A stretch of 48,817 nucleotides of DNA from Tersicoccus solisilvae (GTDB lineage: Bacteria; Actinomycetota; Actinomycetes; Actinomycetales; Micrococcaceae): NCBI RefSeq assembly GCF_014643255.1, contig NZ_BMJI01000023.1:1-48817 (forward strand). Direction: 5' to 3'. The position numbers and the translations under genes were made by a program. This document shows positions 25,420 to 33,335 of this stretch, piece by piece. Positions within the stretch are counted from its first letter, which is position 1. Every line of letters starts with the position of its first letter. The notes below the pieces were generated by a model. The model ran no database searches and was not told the origin of the DNA. It was given only the letters and a program-made list of their open reading frames with translations.

Positions 25420-26276
25420 GCACCGCACCGGCTCCGGGCTTTCGCGCCGCCCGGCTGACGTCGTTCACCCACGCCGGTCTGACGTTCGATGTGACCGACA
25501 CCGGCCCCCTCGACGGGGAGGTCGTCGTGCTCCTGCACGGGTTCCCGCAGACGGCCACGTCGTGGGCCGGGGTGAGCGCCCGGCTGGCCGACGCGGGTTA
25601 CCGGACGCTGGCGCCGGACCAGCGTGGCTACTCCCCCGGTGCCCGGCCGCGCGGGCGACGCGCCTACCGGCTTGCGGAGCTGACCGGCGACGTCGTGGCG
25701 TTGATCGACCGGATCGGGACCGGCCCCGTGCACCTGATCGGACACGACTGGGGCGCCACCGTGGGCTGGTCCGTCGCGGCGCACCATCCCGATCGCGTCC
25801 GGACGTGGACCGCGGCCTCGGTGCCCCACCCGGCGGCGTTCTCCCGGGCGCTGCGCTCGCCCGACCAGGCGCGGCGGTCCTGGTACATGGCGTTCTTCCA
25901 GGTGCCGAGGCTGCCCGAACGCGTCCTCTCCCGCACCGGGGCCGGCGGGCCGACGCTGCTGGCGGGCGCCGGGATGGACGACGTCGCGCTGGCGCGGTAC
26001 CGGCACGAGATGGTGGAGGGCGGGGCGCTGCCGGGAGCGCTGGGCTGGTACCGGGCGCTGCCGTTCCTCACGCCGGTGCCGCGGGTCGCCGTGCCGACGG
26101 CGTTCGTGTGGAGTTCGGGCGACTCGGCCGTCTCCCGGCGGGCCGCCGACCTCTGCGGCCGGCACGTGAGCGGGCCGTACCGGTTCGTCGAGCTCGGTGG
26201 CACCCACTGGATCCCCGACCAGCAGCCCGAGGCGATCAGCGAGGCGTTCCTGGCGGGGGTGACGCGGTCGGGCTGA
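25416..26276 (+). CDS. Alpha/beta hydrolase, epoxide-hydrolase-like
   Basis: 286 residues. Oxyanion-hole motif LHGFPQTATSW, then LAPDQRGYSPGARPRG, and the nucleophile elbow GHDWGATVGW with Asp rather than Ser, as in epoxide hydrolases and haloalkane dehalogenases. The C-terminal LGGTHWIPDQQPEAISEAF supplies the catalytic His. The cap-domain tyrosines used by epoxide hydrolases are plausible in SWYMAFFQ and GWYRALPF. Its ATG overlaps the dehydrogenase stop. Its last 41 bp overlap the end of the convergent MFS gene. Confidence 0.88.
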   Translation: MSTAPAPGFRAARLTSFTHAGLTFDVTDTGPLDGEVVVLLHGFPQTATSWAGVSARLADAGYRTLAPDQRGYSPGARPRGRRAYRLAELTGDVVALIDRIGTGPVHLIGHDWGATVGWSVAAHHPDRVRTWTAASVPHPAAFSRALRSPDQARRSWYMAFFQVPRLPERVLSRTGAGGPTLLAGAGMDDVALARYRHEMVEGGALPGALGWYRALPFLTPVPRVAVPTAFVWSSGDSAVSRRAADLCGRHVSGPYRFVELGGTHWIPDQQPEAISEAFLAGVTRSG

Positions 26277-28476
26277 GCCCACCGGCTGCCGGCCCGACGA
26301 CGGACCCGGCGGCGGTGACGGCCGGTTCGGGTCCCGCCTGCGCCGCGGCGGCCCGTTCCTGGTCGGCGGCCTCCTGCAGGGCGGAGGTCTGCCGCAGGGG
26401 CGGCACCCGGAAGAACCAGGAGAGGACGAACGCGAGCAGGATGACGCCGAGGCCCACCCGGTAGATGGTGACGGCCGAGTCGATGAACCCGGTCATGAAC
26501 GTGCGGGTCAACCGCGCGTCGGCCCCGTTGAGGAAGGACGTGTCGCTGGTCAGGCCGCTCGTCCCGCCCCCCTCGTCCGCGCCCGCGCCGTTCCCGCCCA
26601 CGCGGTCCGCGATCGCCGGCGTGAGCTGGTCGACCCAGTGGCGCCGCTGGCCCGCGTCGGCCCAGTCCACCACGAGCCGGCCGCCGGACACCGTGGCCTG
26701 CCCCTCGCGGGCCGCCGCGGCGAGTGCCTGCGCCTCTGCGGCGGGGCGTGCGGCCGCAACCTGCCGCTCGATCAGCACGGCGGCCGCGGCGGCCGGGACC
26801 CGGCCCGCGTCCACCTGCCTCTGCACCGCGGTCGTCACCCGGCCGGTGACCTCGGAGTCGGCCGCCTCCCGGGCCCGTTGGGCGCCCTGGTCCAGCCCGG
26901 ACTGGACGTTCTCCTTCAGCGGTCCCACGATCGGGTTCCAGATCCGGTCCATCACCGCGGCGTTGGCCGGAGCCGACGCGACCGAGGGCGTCAGGGCGGC
27001 GTCGAGCGACGAGGCGAGGTCGTCCCGGTCCCCCATCGCGTGAGCGATGTTCGCGGGGATGACGGCGAACAGCACCGAGAGCAGCACCGCGGTGCCCATA
27101 GTGCCGCCGATCTGCCGGAAGAAGGTGGAGGAACTGGTGGCGACGCCCATGTCCCGCGGTGCGACGGCGCTCTGCGTCGCCAGCGTCAGGGTCTGCATCA
27201 GCTGCCCGAGGCCCAGGCCGATCAGGAACATGCCGATCATGACGTACCAGAGCGGCGCGTCGATGCTCAGGAACACCAGCACCAGGTAGCCCAGCGCGGT
27301 GACCGCGGTGCCGGTGACCGGGAAGATGCCGTACCTGCCCGTGTGGGAGATGATCTGCCCCGACCCGGCGGCGGCGATCATCATCCCGAGCACCATCGGC
27401 AGGGTCGCGAACCCGGACTCGGTCGGGGTGAGGCCGACGACGATCTGCAGGTAGAGCGGCAGGGTGAGCATCGCCCCGAACATCGCGAAGCCGACGAGGA
27501 AGCCGAGCACCGTGGCCATCGAGAACGCACGGGAGCCGAACAGCTTCAGCGGGATGATGGCGTCCTCGCCCATCGCACGCTCGACCACCAGGAAGGCGAC
27601 CAGCCCGACGGCGCCGAGCACGTAGCAGGCGACGGCGCCGGCCGAGGTCCAGCCCCAGTCGCGGCCCTGCTCGGCGACGAGCAGCAGGGGGACCAGGGTG
27701 ACGATGACCGCGGTGGCGCCCCACCAGTCGACCCGGGGCACGCGGTGCGCGCCGAGCCGGGGCAGGTGCAGGAACGCGATGACCATCAGCAGGGCGACGA
27801 CGCCGATGGGCACGTTGACGAGGAACACCCACCGCCAACCGGCGATCCACAGCACCTGGTCCGCCCCGGCGAAGACCCCGCCGATGAGGGGGCCGAGGAC
27901 GGCGGAGATGCCGAAGATGGCGAGGAAGAAGCCCTGATACTTCGCCCGTTCGCGGGGCGCCAGGATGTCGCCCATGATCGCCAGGGGCAGGGACATCAGG
28001 GCGCCGGCGCCGATGCCCTGGAACGCGCGGAACCCGGCCAGCATGATCATCGACGTCGAGAAGCTGGAGAGCAGCGACCCCACGATGAACACCGTGATGC
28101 CGAAGAGGTACAGCGGGCGCCGCCCGAACAGGTCGGAGAGCTTGCCGTAGATCGGGGTCGCGATGGTCGAGGCGATCAGGTAGGCGGTGGTGACCCAGGC
28201 CTGCTGGTCGAGGCCGTGCAGGTCGTCACCGATGGTGCGGATCGACGTGCCGACGATCGTCTGGTCCAGCGAGGCGAGGAACATGCCCGCCATCAGGCCG
28301 AGGATCACCAGCAGGATCTGCCGGCGGCTCATGATCGGCTCGTCGCCGGCTCCGGCTCCGTCTCCGTCCGGCGCGTCCGTCGTCGGCGGCGATGCCTCGG
28401 CGCGGGCGGGCACCGCCGCGGAGTGCCTGCCGCGCGATCCTCGGGGCCGCAGCCCGGTCGTGCTCGAGGTGGCCAT
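26236..28476 (-). CDS. DHA2-type (14-TMS) MFS drug exporter with large extracytoplasmic insert
   Basis: 746 residues from ATG 28476 (GAGG upstream), long for EmrB/QacA-type exporters. A ~48-residue disordered N-terminus precedes TM1 with ASLDQTIVGTSIRTI. KLSDLFGRRPLYLFG is MFS motif A and LGPLIGGVFAG lies in the motif C helix. Between TM13 and TM14 (about residues 475-670) there is a ~190-residue Ala/Gln/Arg-rich, predicted helical domain that should face outward. TM14 is IYRVGLGVILLAFVLSWFF, and a 56-residue tail follows. It should be a proton-driven efflux pump; the drug is unknown. The gene is monocistronic, with its 3' end overlapping the convergent hydrolase. Confidence 0.9.
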   Translation of the reverse strand: MATSSTTGLRPRGSRGRHSAAVPARAEASPPTTDAPDGDGAGAGDEPIMSRRQILLVILGLMAGMFLASLDQTIVGTSIRTIGDDLHGLDQQAWVTTAYLIASTIATPIYGKLSDLFGRRPLYLFGITVFIVGSLLSSFSTSMIMLAGFRAFQGIGAGALMSLPLAIMGDILAPRERAKYQGFFLAIFGISAVLGPLIGGVFAGADQVLWIAGWRWVFLVNVPIGVVALLMVIAFLHLPRLGAHRVPRVDWWGATAVIVTLVPLLLVAEQGRDWGWTSAGAVACYVLGAVGLVAFLVVERAMGEDAIIPLKLFGSRAFSMATVLGFLVGFAMFGAMLTLPLYLQIVVGLTPTESGFATLPMVLGMMIAAAGSGQIISHTGRYGIFPVTGTAVTALGYLVLVFLSIDAPLWYVMIGMFLIGLGLGQLMQTLTLATQSAVAPRDMGVATSSSTFFRQIGGTMGTAVLLSVLFAVIPANIAHAMGDRDDLASSLDAALTPSVASAPANAAVMDRIWNPIVGPLKENVQSGLDQGAQRAREAADSEVTGRVTTAVQRQVDAGRVPAAAAAVLIERQVAAARPAAEAQALAAAAREGQATVSGGRLVVDWADAGQRRHWVDQLTPAIADRVGGNGAGADEGGGTSGLTSDTSFLNGADARLTRTFMTGFIDSAVTIYRVGLGVILLAFVLSWFFRVPPLRQTSALQEAADQERAAAAQAGPEPAVTAAGSVVGPAAGGLSPTASPPPGTPR

Positions 28477-28610
28477 GAGAACCTCGGTTCGTGTTCGGCC
28501 CTGCTGCCGCCGGGATGCCCGGTGGTCGGGTGCTGATCGCCCGACGGTGAGAACGATGTGCGGGCGGCGATTGTTTCCCGGTCGCGAGATCCACGGGTCC
28601 CGCACGGGCG

Positions 28611-28639
28611 GGGGCCGGCCGGGCCAGCCGGCCGGCCCC
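28611..28639 (-). terminator. Terminator hairpin after the HhH-type gene
   Basis: GGGGCCGGCCGG (28611-28622) pairs perfectly with 28628-28639 around a 5-nt loop; it begins 13 nt after the stop codon of the minus-strand gene. Confidence 0.75.
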
Positions 28640-28652
28640 GTCGCGCGCCGCG

Positions 28653-28877
28653 TCAGCCGGCGTGCTTGCCCAGCTGGGCGAGGGCGACCGCCGCGGCCAC
28701 GTACTTATTGCCGCCGAGGTCGCCGATCGTCTTGACGTTCAGCGCCTCGGCGAGCTTCTCGGCCTTCGCGTCGGTGACGCCCGCGAGGGCGGAGACCGGC
28801 GCGTCGAGGACCTCCTCCAGGGAGGAGTCCTCGTAGGCGCGGTCGAGGAGCTTGGCGAGATTTACGGACACTGCCAT
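28653..28877 (-). CDS. Small helix-hairpin-helix-like conserved protein
   Basis: 74 residues from ATG 28877, with GGGAG upstream. The sequence VSVNLAKLLDRAYEDSSLEE followed by APVSALAGVTDAKAEKLAEA and IGDLGGNKYV contains an HhH-like GVTDAKAEKLAE helix pair; such 70-75 residue proteins are common and conserved in actinomycetes, function unknown. A TAGACT -10 candidate (minus strand, near 28927-28932) and the palindrome at 28953-28968 lie upstream, and a perfect terminator follows, so it is a single-gene transcript. Confidence 0.8.
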   Translation of the reverse strand: MAVSVNLAKLLDRAYEDSSLEEVLDAPVSALAGVTDAKAEKLAEALNVKTIGDLGGNKYVAAAVALAQLGKHAG

Positions 28878-28952
28878 GGTCGATCTCCCTCCACGTCCGG
28901 ACCCGGGTGGTCCGGCCGAGCCCGAGTCTAGGGTCGGGTCGCGGAAAGGGAA

Positions 28953-28968
28953 CATCAGTGGGCTGATC
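28953..28968. promoter_or_regulatory. CATCAG-NNNN-CTGATC palindrome, site C
   Basis: CATCAGTGGGCTGATC on the plus strand; the inner arms ATCAG/CTGAT are perfect. It lies 76 nt upstream of the HhH-type gene and 20-odd nt upstream of its TAGACT box. Same family as sites at 15800 and 17121. Confidence 0.4.
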
Positions 28969-29005
28969 AGCGGGAACGTCGCCGCCGCCGGCGGTATGAC
29001 GAGGA

Positions 29006-29030
29006 CCCCGCGATCGATGTGATCGCGGGG
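29006..29030 (-). terminator. Terminator hairpin after tRNA-Asn
   Basis: CCCCGCGATC (29006-29015) pairs perfectly with 29021-29030 across a 5-nt loop, 16 nt beyond the tRNA 3' end. Confidence 0.7.
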
Positions 29031-29045
29031 CCCTCGGCGGTTGTG

Positions 29046-29118
29046 CTCCCCCGACTGGACTCGAACCAGTAACCCTTCGATTAACAGTCGAATGCTCTGC
29101 CAATTGAGCTACGGGGGA
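29046..29118 (-). tRNA. tRNA-Asn (GUU)
   Basis: A 73-nt cloverleaf: acceptor TCCCCCG/CGGGGGA, discriminator G, D-arm TAGCTCAATTGGCAGAGC, anticodon stem TTCGA/TCGAA around CTGTTAA (anticodon GTT), T-arm ACTGG/CCAGT around TTCGAGT. CCA is not encoded. TACGGT (29135-29140, minus strand) is a plausible -10 box. Confidence 0.97.
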
Positions 29119-29171
29119 AGGAAGCAGGTACTACCGTACCAGCCCGCACGGGCCCGGATGAAATCGGCGGA

Positions 29172-31154
29172 TCACTGCGGGCGCAGGGCCCGGCGCTGCA
29201 GTTCCAGGTCCATCAGCTCGCGCTGCAGGGCCCGCGCCCGGTCCGCGTCCGCGCCGCCGTCCAGCCGCTGCAGCTGGGCCAGCATGTCCTGCTTCCGGCG
29301 GGCGATCTGGGCGTCGAACAGGTGGTGCAACACCCCTTCGGCGTAGGCCCGGAGATTCTCCTCGGTGGACGCCGGCAGCGGGGTCACCGCGAGCTCGGAG
29401 ACGAATCCGCGCAGCACCTCGGGCACCTCGTCCAGCACCGCGTCGACCCAGCGTGACGCGGGCGCTCCCGCGGCGCCGGCCGCGACGATTCCCTCGTGCA
29501 CCGCGCGGTGCGCGGGCTCGCGCAACACCGCCGCGTCGAACCGGTCCCAGTCGGACGCGGTGAGGGCGCTGGGCACCTGCAGCACCACCTCCAGGGCCTT
29601 GCGTTCCATTCCGACCGCCGGATCCCGCCAGTCCGGCCGGGGGAAGCTCGGACCCGTCCCGGGCAGGGGGCGGGCGGGGACGCCGTCGCCGTCCACCCGG
29701 GTGGCGCCGGCCGGCCGGTCACGGTCGTCTCGCCGCCACGGCGACGCGGACGCTGCGGGCTGCTCGGGCGCTCGCCCGGCAGGCGCGTGCCGGTCCGGGC
29801 CGGCCTGACGGTTCCCGTCGCGACCGTGCTGGGGGCGGCCCGCCGCGGCCACCGCGGCGGTGACGTCCTCCACCGGCATCCCGAGCCAGCCGGCCAGCTC
29901 CCGCGCGTACCCGGGCCGGATCGCCGCGTCCCGGATGCCGGCGACGACGGGGGCCGCGGCCCGCAGCGCACGCACCCGCCCCTCGACGGTGTCGAGGTCG
30001 AAGTTCTTCAGCGTGGCCCGGATGGCGAACTCGAACAGCGGGCGACGGGACTCGAGCAGGTGCCGGACGGCGGTGTCGCCGCCGGTCAGCCGCAGGTCGT
30101 TGGGATCCTTGCCGGTCGGCTCCACCGCGACGTAGGTCTGTGCGACGAACCGCTGGTCCTCGTCGAACGCCTTCAGCGCGGCCTTCTGGCCGGCCTCGTC
30201 GCCGTCGAAGGTGAAGATGATCTCGCCGCCGGTCCCGTCGTCGGAGAGCAGGCGGCGAACCAGGGTGATGTGGTCGCCACCGAACGCGGTGCCGCAGGTC
30301 GCGACCGCCGTGGTGATCCCGGCGAGGTGGCAGGCCATCACGTCGGTGTAGCCCTCGACGACGACGAGCTGCCGGGACCGCGCGATGTCCTTCTTCGCCA
30401 GGTCCAGCCCGTAGAGCACCTGCGATTTCTTGTAGAGCGTCGTCTCGGGGGTGTTGAGGTACTTGGGACCTTGGTCGTCCTCGTGCAGGCGCCGCGCACC
30501 GAAACCGATGGTCTCCCCCGCGATGGTGCGGATGGGCCAGATCAGCCGGCCCCGGAACCGGTCGTAGAGCCCGCGGTTGCCGGCGGAGAACATGCCGGTC
30601 TGCCCGAGTTCCTCGTCGGTGAAGCCCTTGCCGCGCAGGTGCTTGAGCAGGTGGTCCCAGCCCTGCGGCGCGTAGCCGACGCCGAAGTGGGCGGCGTCCT
30701 GCCCGGTGAAGCCCTTCTCGGTGAGGAAGTCGCGGGCGATGGCGGCACCGGGCGTGGTCAGCTGGGCGACGAAGTACTCGGCGGCGACCTTGTGCGCGTC
30801 GACGAGGCGCTGCCGCTTGCCGACGTCCTCCCGGCGCGGGCCGGAGCCCTGCTCGTACTGCAGCTCGTAGTTCAGCCGGTGCGCGAGCTTCTCGACGGCC
30901 TCGGTGAAGGTGACGTGGTCCATGGCCTGGACGAAGGCGAAGACGTCGCCCTTCTCGCCGCAGCCGAAACAGTGGTAGCGGCCCACCTGAGGCCGGACGG
31001 TGAACGACGGCGTCCGCTCGTCGTGGAACGGGCACAGGCCCTTCCAGCTGCCGACGCCGGCGGTGCGGAGGGTGACGTGTTCCCCGACGATATCGCGCAG
31101 ATCCGTGCGCTCGCGGACGGCGTCGATGTCCTCCCGCCGTATCAGTCCCGCCAC
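29172..31154 (-). CDS. dnaG: DNA primase
   Basis: 660 residues. DnaG makes RNA primers at the replication fork. The N-terminal zinc ribbon is CPFHDERTPSF...YHCFGCGEKGD (a C-x2-H...C-x2-C set); the catalytic core follows with GFGARRLHEDDQGPKYLNTP; the TOPRIM segment is VVVEGYTDVMACHLAGITTA, then FDGDEAGQKAALKAF with the metal-binding Asp pair. A ~100-residue variable, Pro/Arg-rich linker precedes the C-terminal helicase-binding domain. The GTG start is 6 nt after TAGACT, so the mRNA is probably leaderless. The inverted repeat copy 2 lies 66 nt upstream of the start. Confidence 0.97.
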   Translation of the reverse strand: MAGLIRREDIDAVRERTDLRDIVGEHVTLRTAGVGSWKGLCPFHDERTPSFTVRPQVGRYHCFGCGEKGDVFAFVQAMDHVTFTEAVEKLAHRLNYELQYEQGSGPRREDVGKRQRLVDAHKVAAEYFVAQLTTPGAAIARDFLTEKGFTGQDAAHFGVGYAPQGWDHLLKHLRGKGFTDEELGQTGMFSAGNRGLYDRFRGRLIWPIRTIAGETIGFGARRLHEDDQGPKYLNTPETTLYKKSQVLYGLDLAKKDIARSRQLVVVEGYTDVMACHLAGITTAVATCGTAFGGDHITLVRRLLSDDGTGGEIIFTFDGDEAGQKAALKAFDEDQRFVAQTYVAVEPTGKDPNDLRLTGGDTAVRHLLESRRPLFEFAIRATLKNFDLDTVEGRVRALRAAAPVVAGIRDAAIRPGYARELAGWLGMPVEDVTAAVAAAGRPQHGRDGNRQAGPDRHAPAGRAPEQPAASASPWRRDDRDRPAGATRVDGDGVPARPLPGTGPSFPRPDWRDPAVGMERKALEVVLQVPSALTASDWDRFDAAVLREPAHRAVHEGIVAAGAAGAPASRWVDAVLDEVPEVLRGFVSELAVTPLPASTEENLRAYAEGVLHHLFDAQIARRKQDMLAQLQRLDGGADADRARALQRELMDLELQRRALRPQ

Positions 31155-31160
31155 GGATCC

Positions 31161-31166
31161 AGTCTA
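31161..31166 (-). promoter_or_regulatory. -10 box for leaderless dnaG
   Basis: TAGACT on the minus strand, 6 nt before the GTG at 31154, with no Shine-Dalgarno sequence in between. Confidence 0.55.
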
Positions 31167-31220
31167 GCCAGCGGCACCGACACTCCCCGCCGCGGCCCGT
31201 CGACTGCTCCTTCCCCTACC

Positions 31221-31291
31221 GCCAGGTCGTCAATAGATGTCGCATCCGCACCGATTTTGCGTCCCGATGGAGCATCTATTGACGAGCTGGC
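31221..31291. repeat. 71-bp inverted repeat element, copy 2
   Basis: The left arm starts GCCAGGTCGTCAATAGATG; the right arm ends CATCTATTGACGAGCTGGC. Arm position 6 is G on the left but would need C on the right, so this stem has one outer mismatch: the left arm is like copy 3 and the right arm is like copies 1 and 4. It lies 17 nt after the stop of the upstream membrane-protein gene and 66 nt before the dnaG start. Confidence 0.9.
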
Positions 31292-31308
31292 CGGGGGAGA
31301 CGGAAGGG

Positions 31309-31866
31309 TCAGCGCAGGAGGAGGAACGCGATGACGCCGACGACGGCGAAGGCGACCACGGCGACGATCGACCCGACGAGCACCTTCTTCTCCGCCAGGC
31401 CGGTGTTGGCCCGCCGGGTCCAGCCGGAGCCGGCGAGGGCGTCGTCGACGAAGGCGAAGATCGACCCGATCGGGTTGCGGGCCAGCTCCCGGGGCGCATC
31501 CCAGCGGACCCCGTCACGGCGCAGCCCGCCCGTGCCGCCGCGACCGACGCGCGGCACGAGCGCCGGTCCGCCGATCACCGGTTCGGGCCGGTCCGGGTTC
31601 GCCCCGTCCCGCCACGCCAGTTCCCGGGCGGCGGCGCGCAGCACATAGGTGCGGCCGGCCTCGTCCAGATCGAGCGTCACTTCCGGGGCCACGGGCAGCC
31701 CGGCGTCGCGCAGCCGCCCGCCCCACGCCCCGGCCGCCAGCGCGAGCCGGACGACGGCCCCGTCGCCGGCGCGCTCGACGGTGAACGGGCTGCCCTGCGC
31801 CCGACGCTTGAGGTCCTTGATCAGGGCGGCGCGGCCGACCGTGACGCCGCCGCCGTCGCCGCTCAC
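31309..31866 (-). CDS. Hypothetical C-terminally membrane-anchored protein
   Basis: 185 residues from GTG 31866, whose GTGA overlaps the dgt stop. The N-terminal ~120 residues look like a compact alpha/beta soluble domain (VTLDLDEAGRTYVLRAAARE); the last ~25 residues are one hydrophobic helix, VLVGSIVAVVAFAVVGVIAF, ending in LLLR, so the soluble part should face the cytosol as a tail-anchored protein. I do not recognise a family. Its tight coupling between dgt and dnaG suggests a conserved operon member; a link to nucleotide or replication metabolism is inference. Followed at 17 nt by repeat copy 2. Confidence 0.75.
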   Translation of the reverse strand: MSGDGGGVTVGRAALIKDLKRRAQGSPFTVERAGDGAVVRLALAAGAWGGRLRDAGLPVAPEVTLDLDEAGRTYVLRAAARELAWRDGANPDRPEPVIGGPALVPRVGRGGTGGLRRDGVRWDAPRELARNPIGSIFAFVDDALAGSGWTRRANTGLAEKKVLVGSIVAVVAFAVVGVIAFLLLR

Positions 31867-33335
31867 CACAGCCGCGTCCGCTGCCGGCCGAGCGGGCTGA
31901 GCCGACCGTGCCACGCGAGGGCCGACATGTCGGTCAGGGAGGCGACCTGGTCGACGACGACCCGCAGCCGCGCGTCGTCGTCCGCGGCGGCCCGCCAGTC
32001 GACGGCGAACATCGGGTCGAGGTGCTGGTCCCCGGTGGACGCGAGGAGGGTGACCAGCTCGGCGAGCACCTCCCGCTGCTGTTCGTACACGGGCTGCCGG
32101 TCGTAGCTGGTCATGACGAAGGTGGTGGCGATGCCCTTCATCACGGCGATCTCCGTGACGGTGTCGGCGGGGACGACGACGTCGGCGGCGTACCGGGTCA
32201 GGGGGTCCGGTCCGTAGATCGCCCGGGTGGCCTCGAGCGCGCTCTGGCAGAACCGGCCGATCAGCTGGCTCGTCATGTCCTTCAGGGCCGCGCGGCCGGC
32301 CCGGTCGGCGCCGGCGTCGAGCACCCACACCGGGTCGGCCTCGAGGCGGGCGAGGGCCGCGTCCACCTCGGCCGGGTCGGTGTGCGGCAGGTACCACTGG
32401 CGGGTGTACTCGATCACCCGGTCCCGGGTGTCCCGGTCGGTGAGCAGACCCAACTGCAGGTGGCCGGAGACGATGGCGTCCTCGACGTCGTGCACCGAGT
32501 AGGAGATGTCGTCGGCCAGGTCCATCACCTGGGCCTCGATGCAGCTGCGGCCCGGTTCCGCGCCGTCGCGCAGCCACGCGAACACCGGCAGATCGTCCTC
32601 GTAGACGCCGAACTTGCTGGTGCGCACGCCGTGGATCAGCGGCGCATCCTTCGCGGACCACGGGTACTTGCAGGCCGCATCCAGGCTCGCGCGGGTCAGG
32701 TTCAGGCCGGCCGACCCGCCCGTACCGGTGGCCACCTTGGGCTCGAGCCGGCTGAGCAGGCGGAGGGTCTGAGCGTTGCCCTCGAAGCCGCCGATGTTCT
32801 GCGCGAGCTGGTTGAGGGTGGCCTCCCCGTTGTGACCGAACGGCGGGTGGCCGAGGTCGTGGGAGAGGCACGCGGCGTCGACGACGTCGGGGTCGCAGCC
32901 GAGCAGCCGGCCGAGTTCTCGGCCCACCTGGGCCACCTCGAGGCTGTGGGTGAGGCGGGTGCGGACGAAGTCGTCGGTGTCCGGGGAGACGACCTGCGTC
33001 TTCGCCCCGAGTCGGCGCAGCGCGGAGGAGTGCAGCACGCGGGCGCGGTCCCGCTCGAAGTCGGTGCGGTGCCGCTTCTTCGGGGCCTCCGGCACCCAGC
33101 GCTCGACGTCGGCGTCGGTGTACCCGGCCGGCAGGCCCCCGGGGGGCAGGGCGGCGCCGCCGGTCCGCGCGGTGACTCGGACGGTACCGGCCGGCGACGC
33201 CGTCGGCTCGGCCGTGGCGGGGAGCGCGTCGGCCGGCGCGGTCAGCGGCTCGGCCGGGCGATCGGCCGGCACGCCGGCGGCGCCGTCCGTGGTCCCGCGA
33301 TCCGCCGTCCTGCCGTCCGTCCCCCGCTCAACCAC
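31863..33335 (-). CDS. dgt: dGTP triphosphohydrolase-family protein (HD domain)
   Basis: 490 residues from GTG 33335. The first ~70 residues are low-complexity Pro/Ala/Thr and may not all be translated. The dGTPase core begins at the RWVPEAPKKRHRTDFERDRA segment, followed by RLTHSLEVAQVGRELG and SLSHDLGHPPFGHNGE-like HD metal sites (the actual string is CLSHDLGHPPFGHNGE), then DLADDISYSVHDVEDAI completing the metal ligands. It hydrolyses dGTP (or other dNTPs) to the nucleoside and triphosphate, shaping the dNTP pool. The start overlaps the dusB stop by 8 nt, and the end overlaps the next gene. Confidence 0.93.
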   Translation of the reverse strand: MVERGTDGRTADRGTTDGAAGVPADRPAEPLTAPADALPATAEPTASPAGTVRVTARTGGAALPPGGLPAGYTDADVERWVPEAPKKRHRTDFERDRARVLHSSALRRLGAKTQVVSPDTDDFVRTRLTHSLEVAQVGRELGRLLGCDPDVVDAACLSHDLGHPPFGHNGEATLNQLAQNIGGFEGNAQTLRLLSRLEPKVATGTGGSAGLNLTRASLDAACKYPWSAKDAPLIHGVRTSKFGVYEDDLPVFAWLRDGAEPGRSCIEAQVMDLADDISYSVHDVEDAIVSGHLQLGLLTDRDTRDRVIEYTRQWYLPHTDPAEVDAALARLEADPVWVLDAGADRAGRAALKDMTSQLIGRFCQSALEATRAIYGPDPLTRYAADVVVPADTVTEIAVMKGIATTFVMTSYDRQPVYEQQREVLAELVTLLASTGDQHLDPMFAVDWRAAADDDARLRVVVDQVASLTDMSALAWHGRLSPLGRQRTRLW

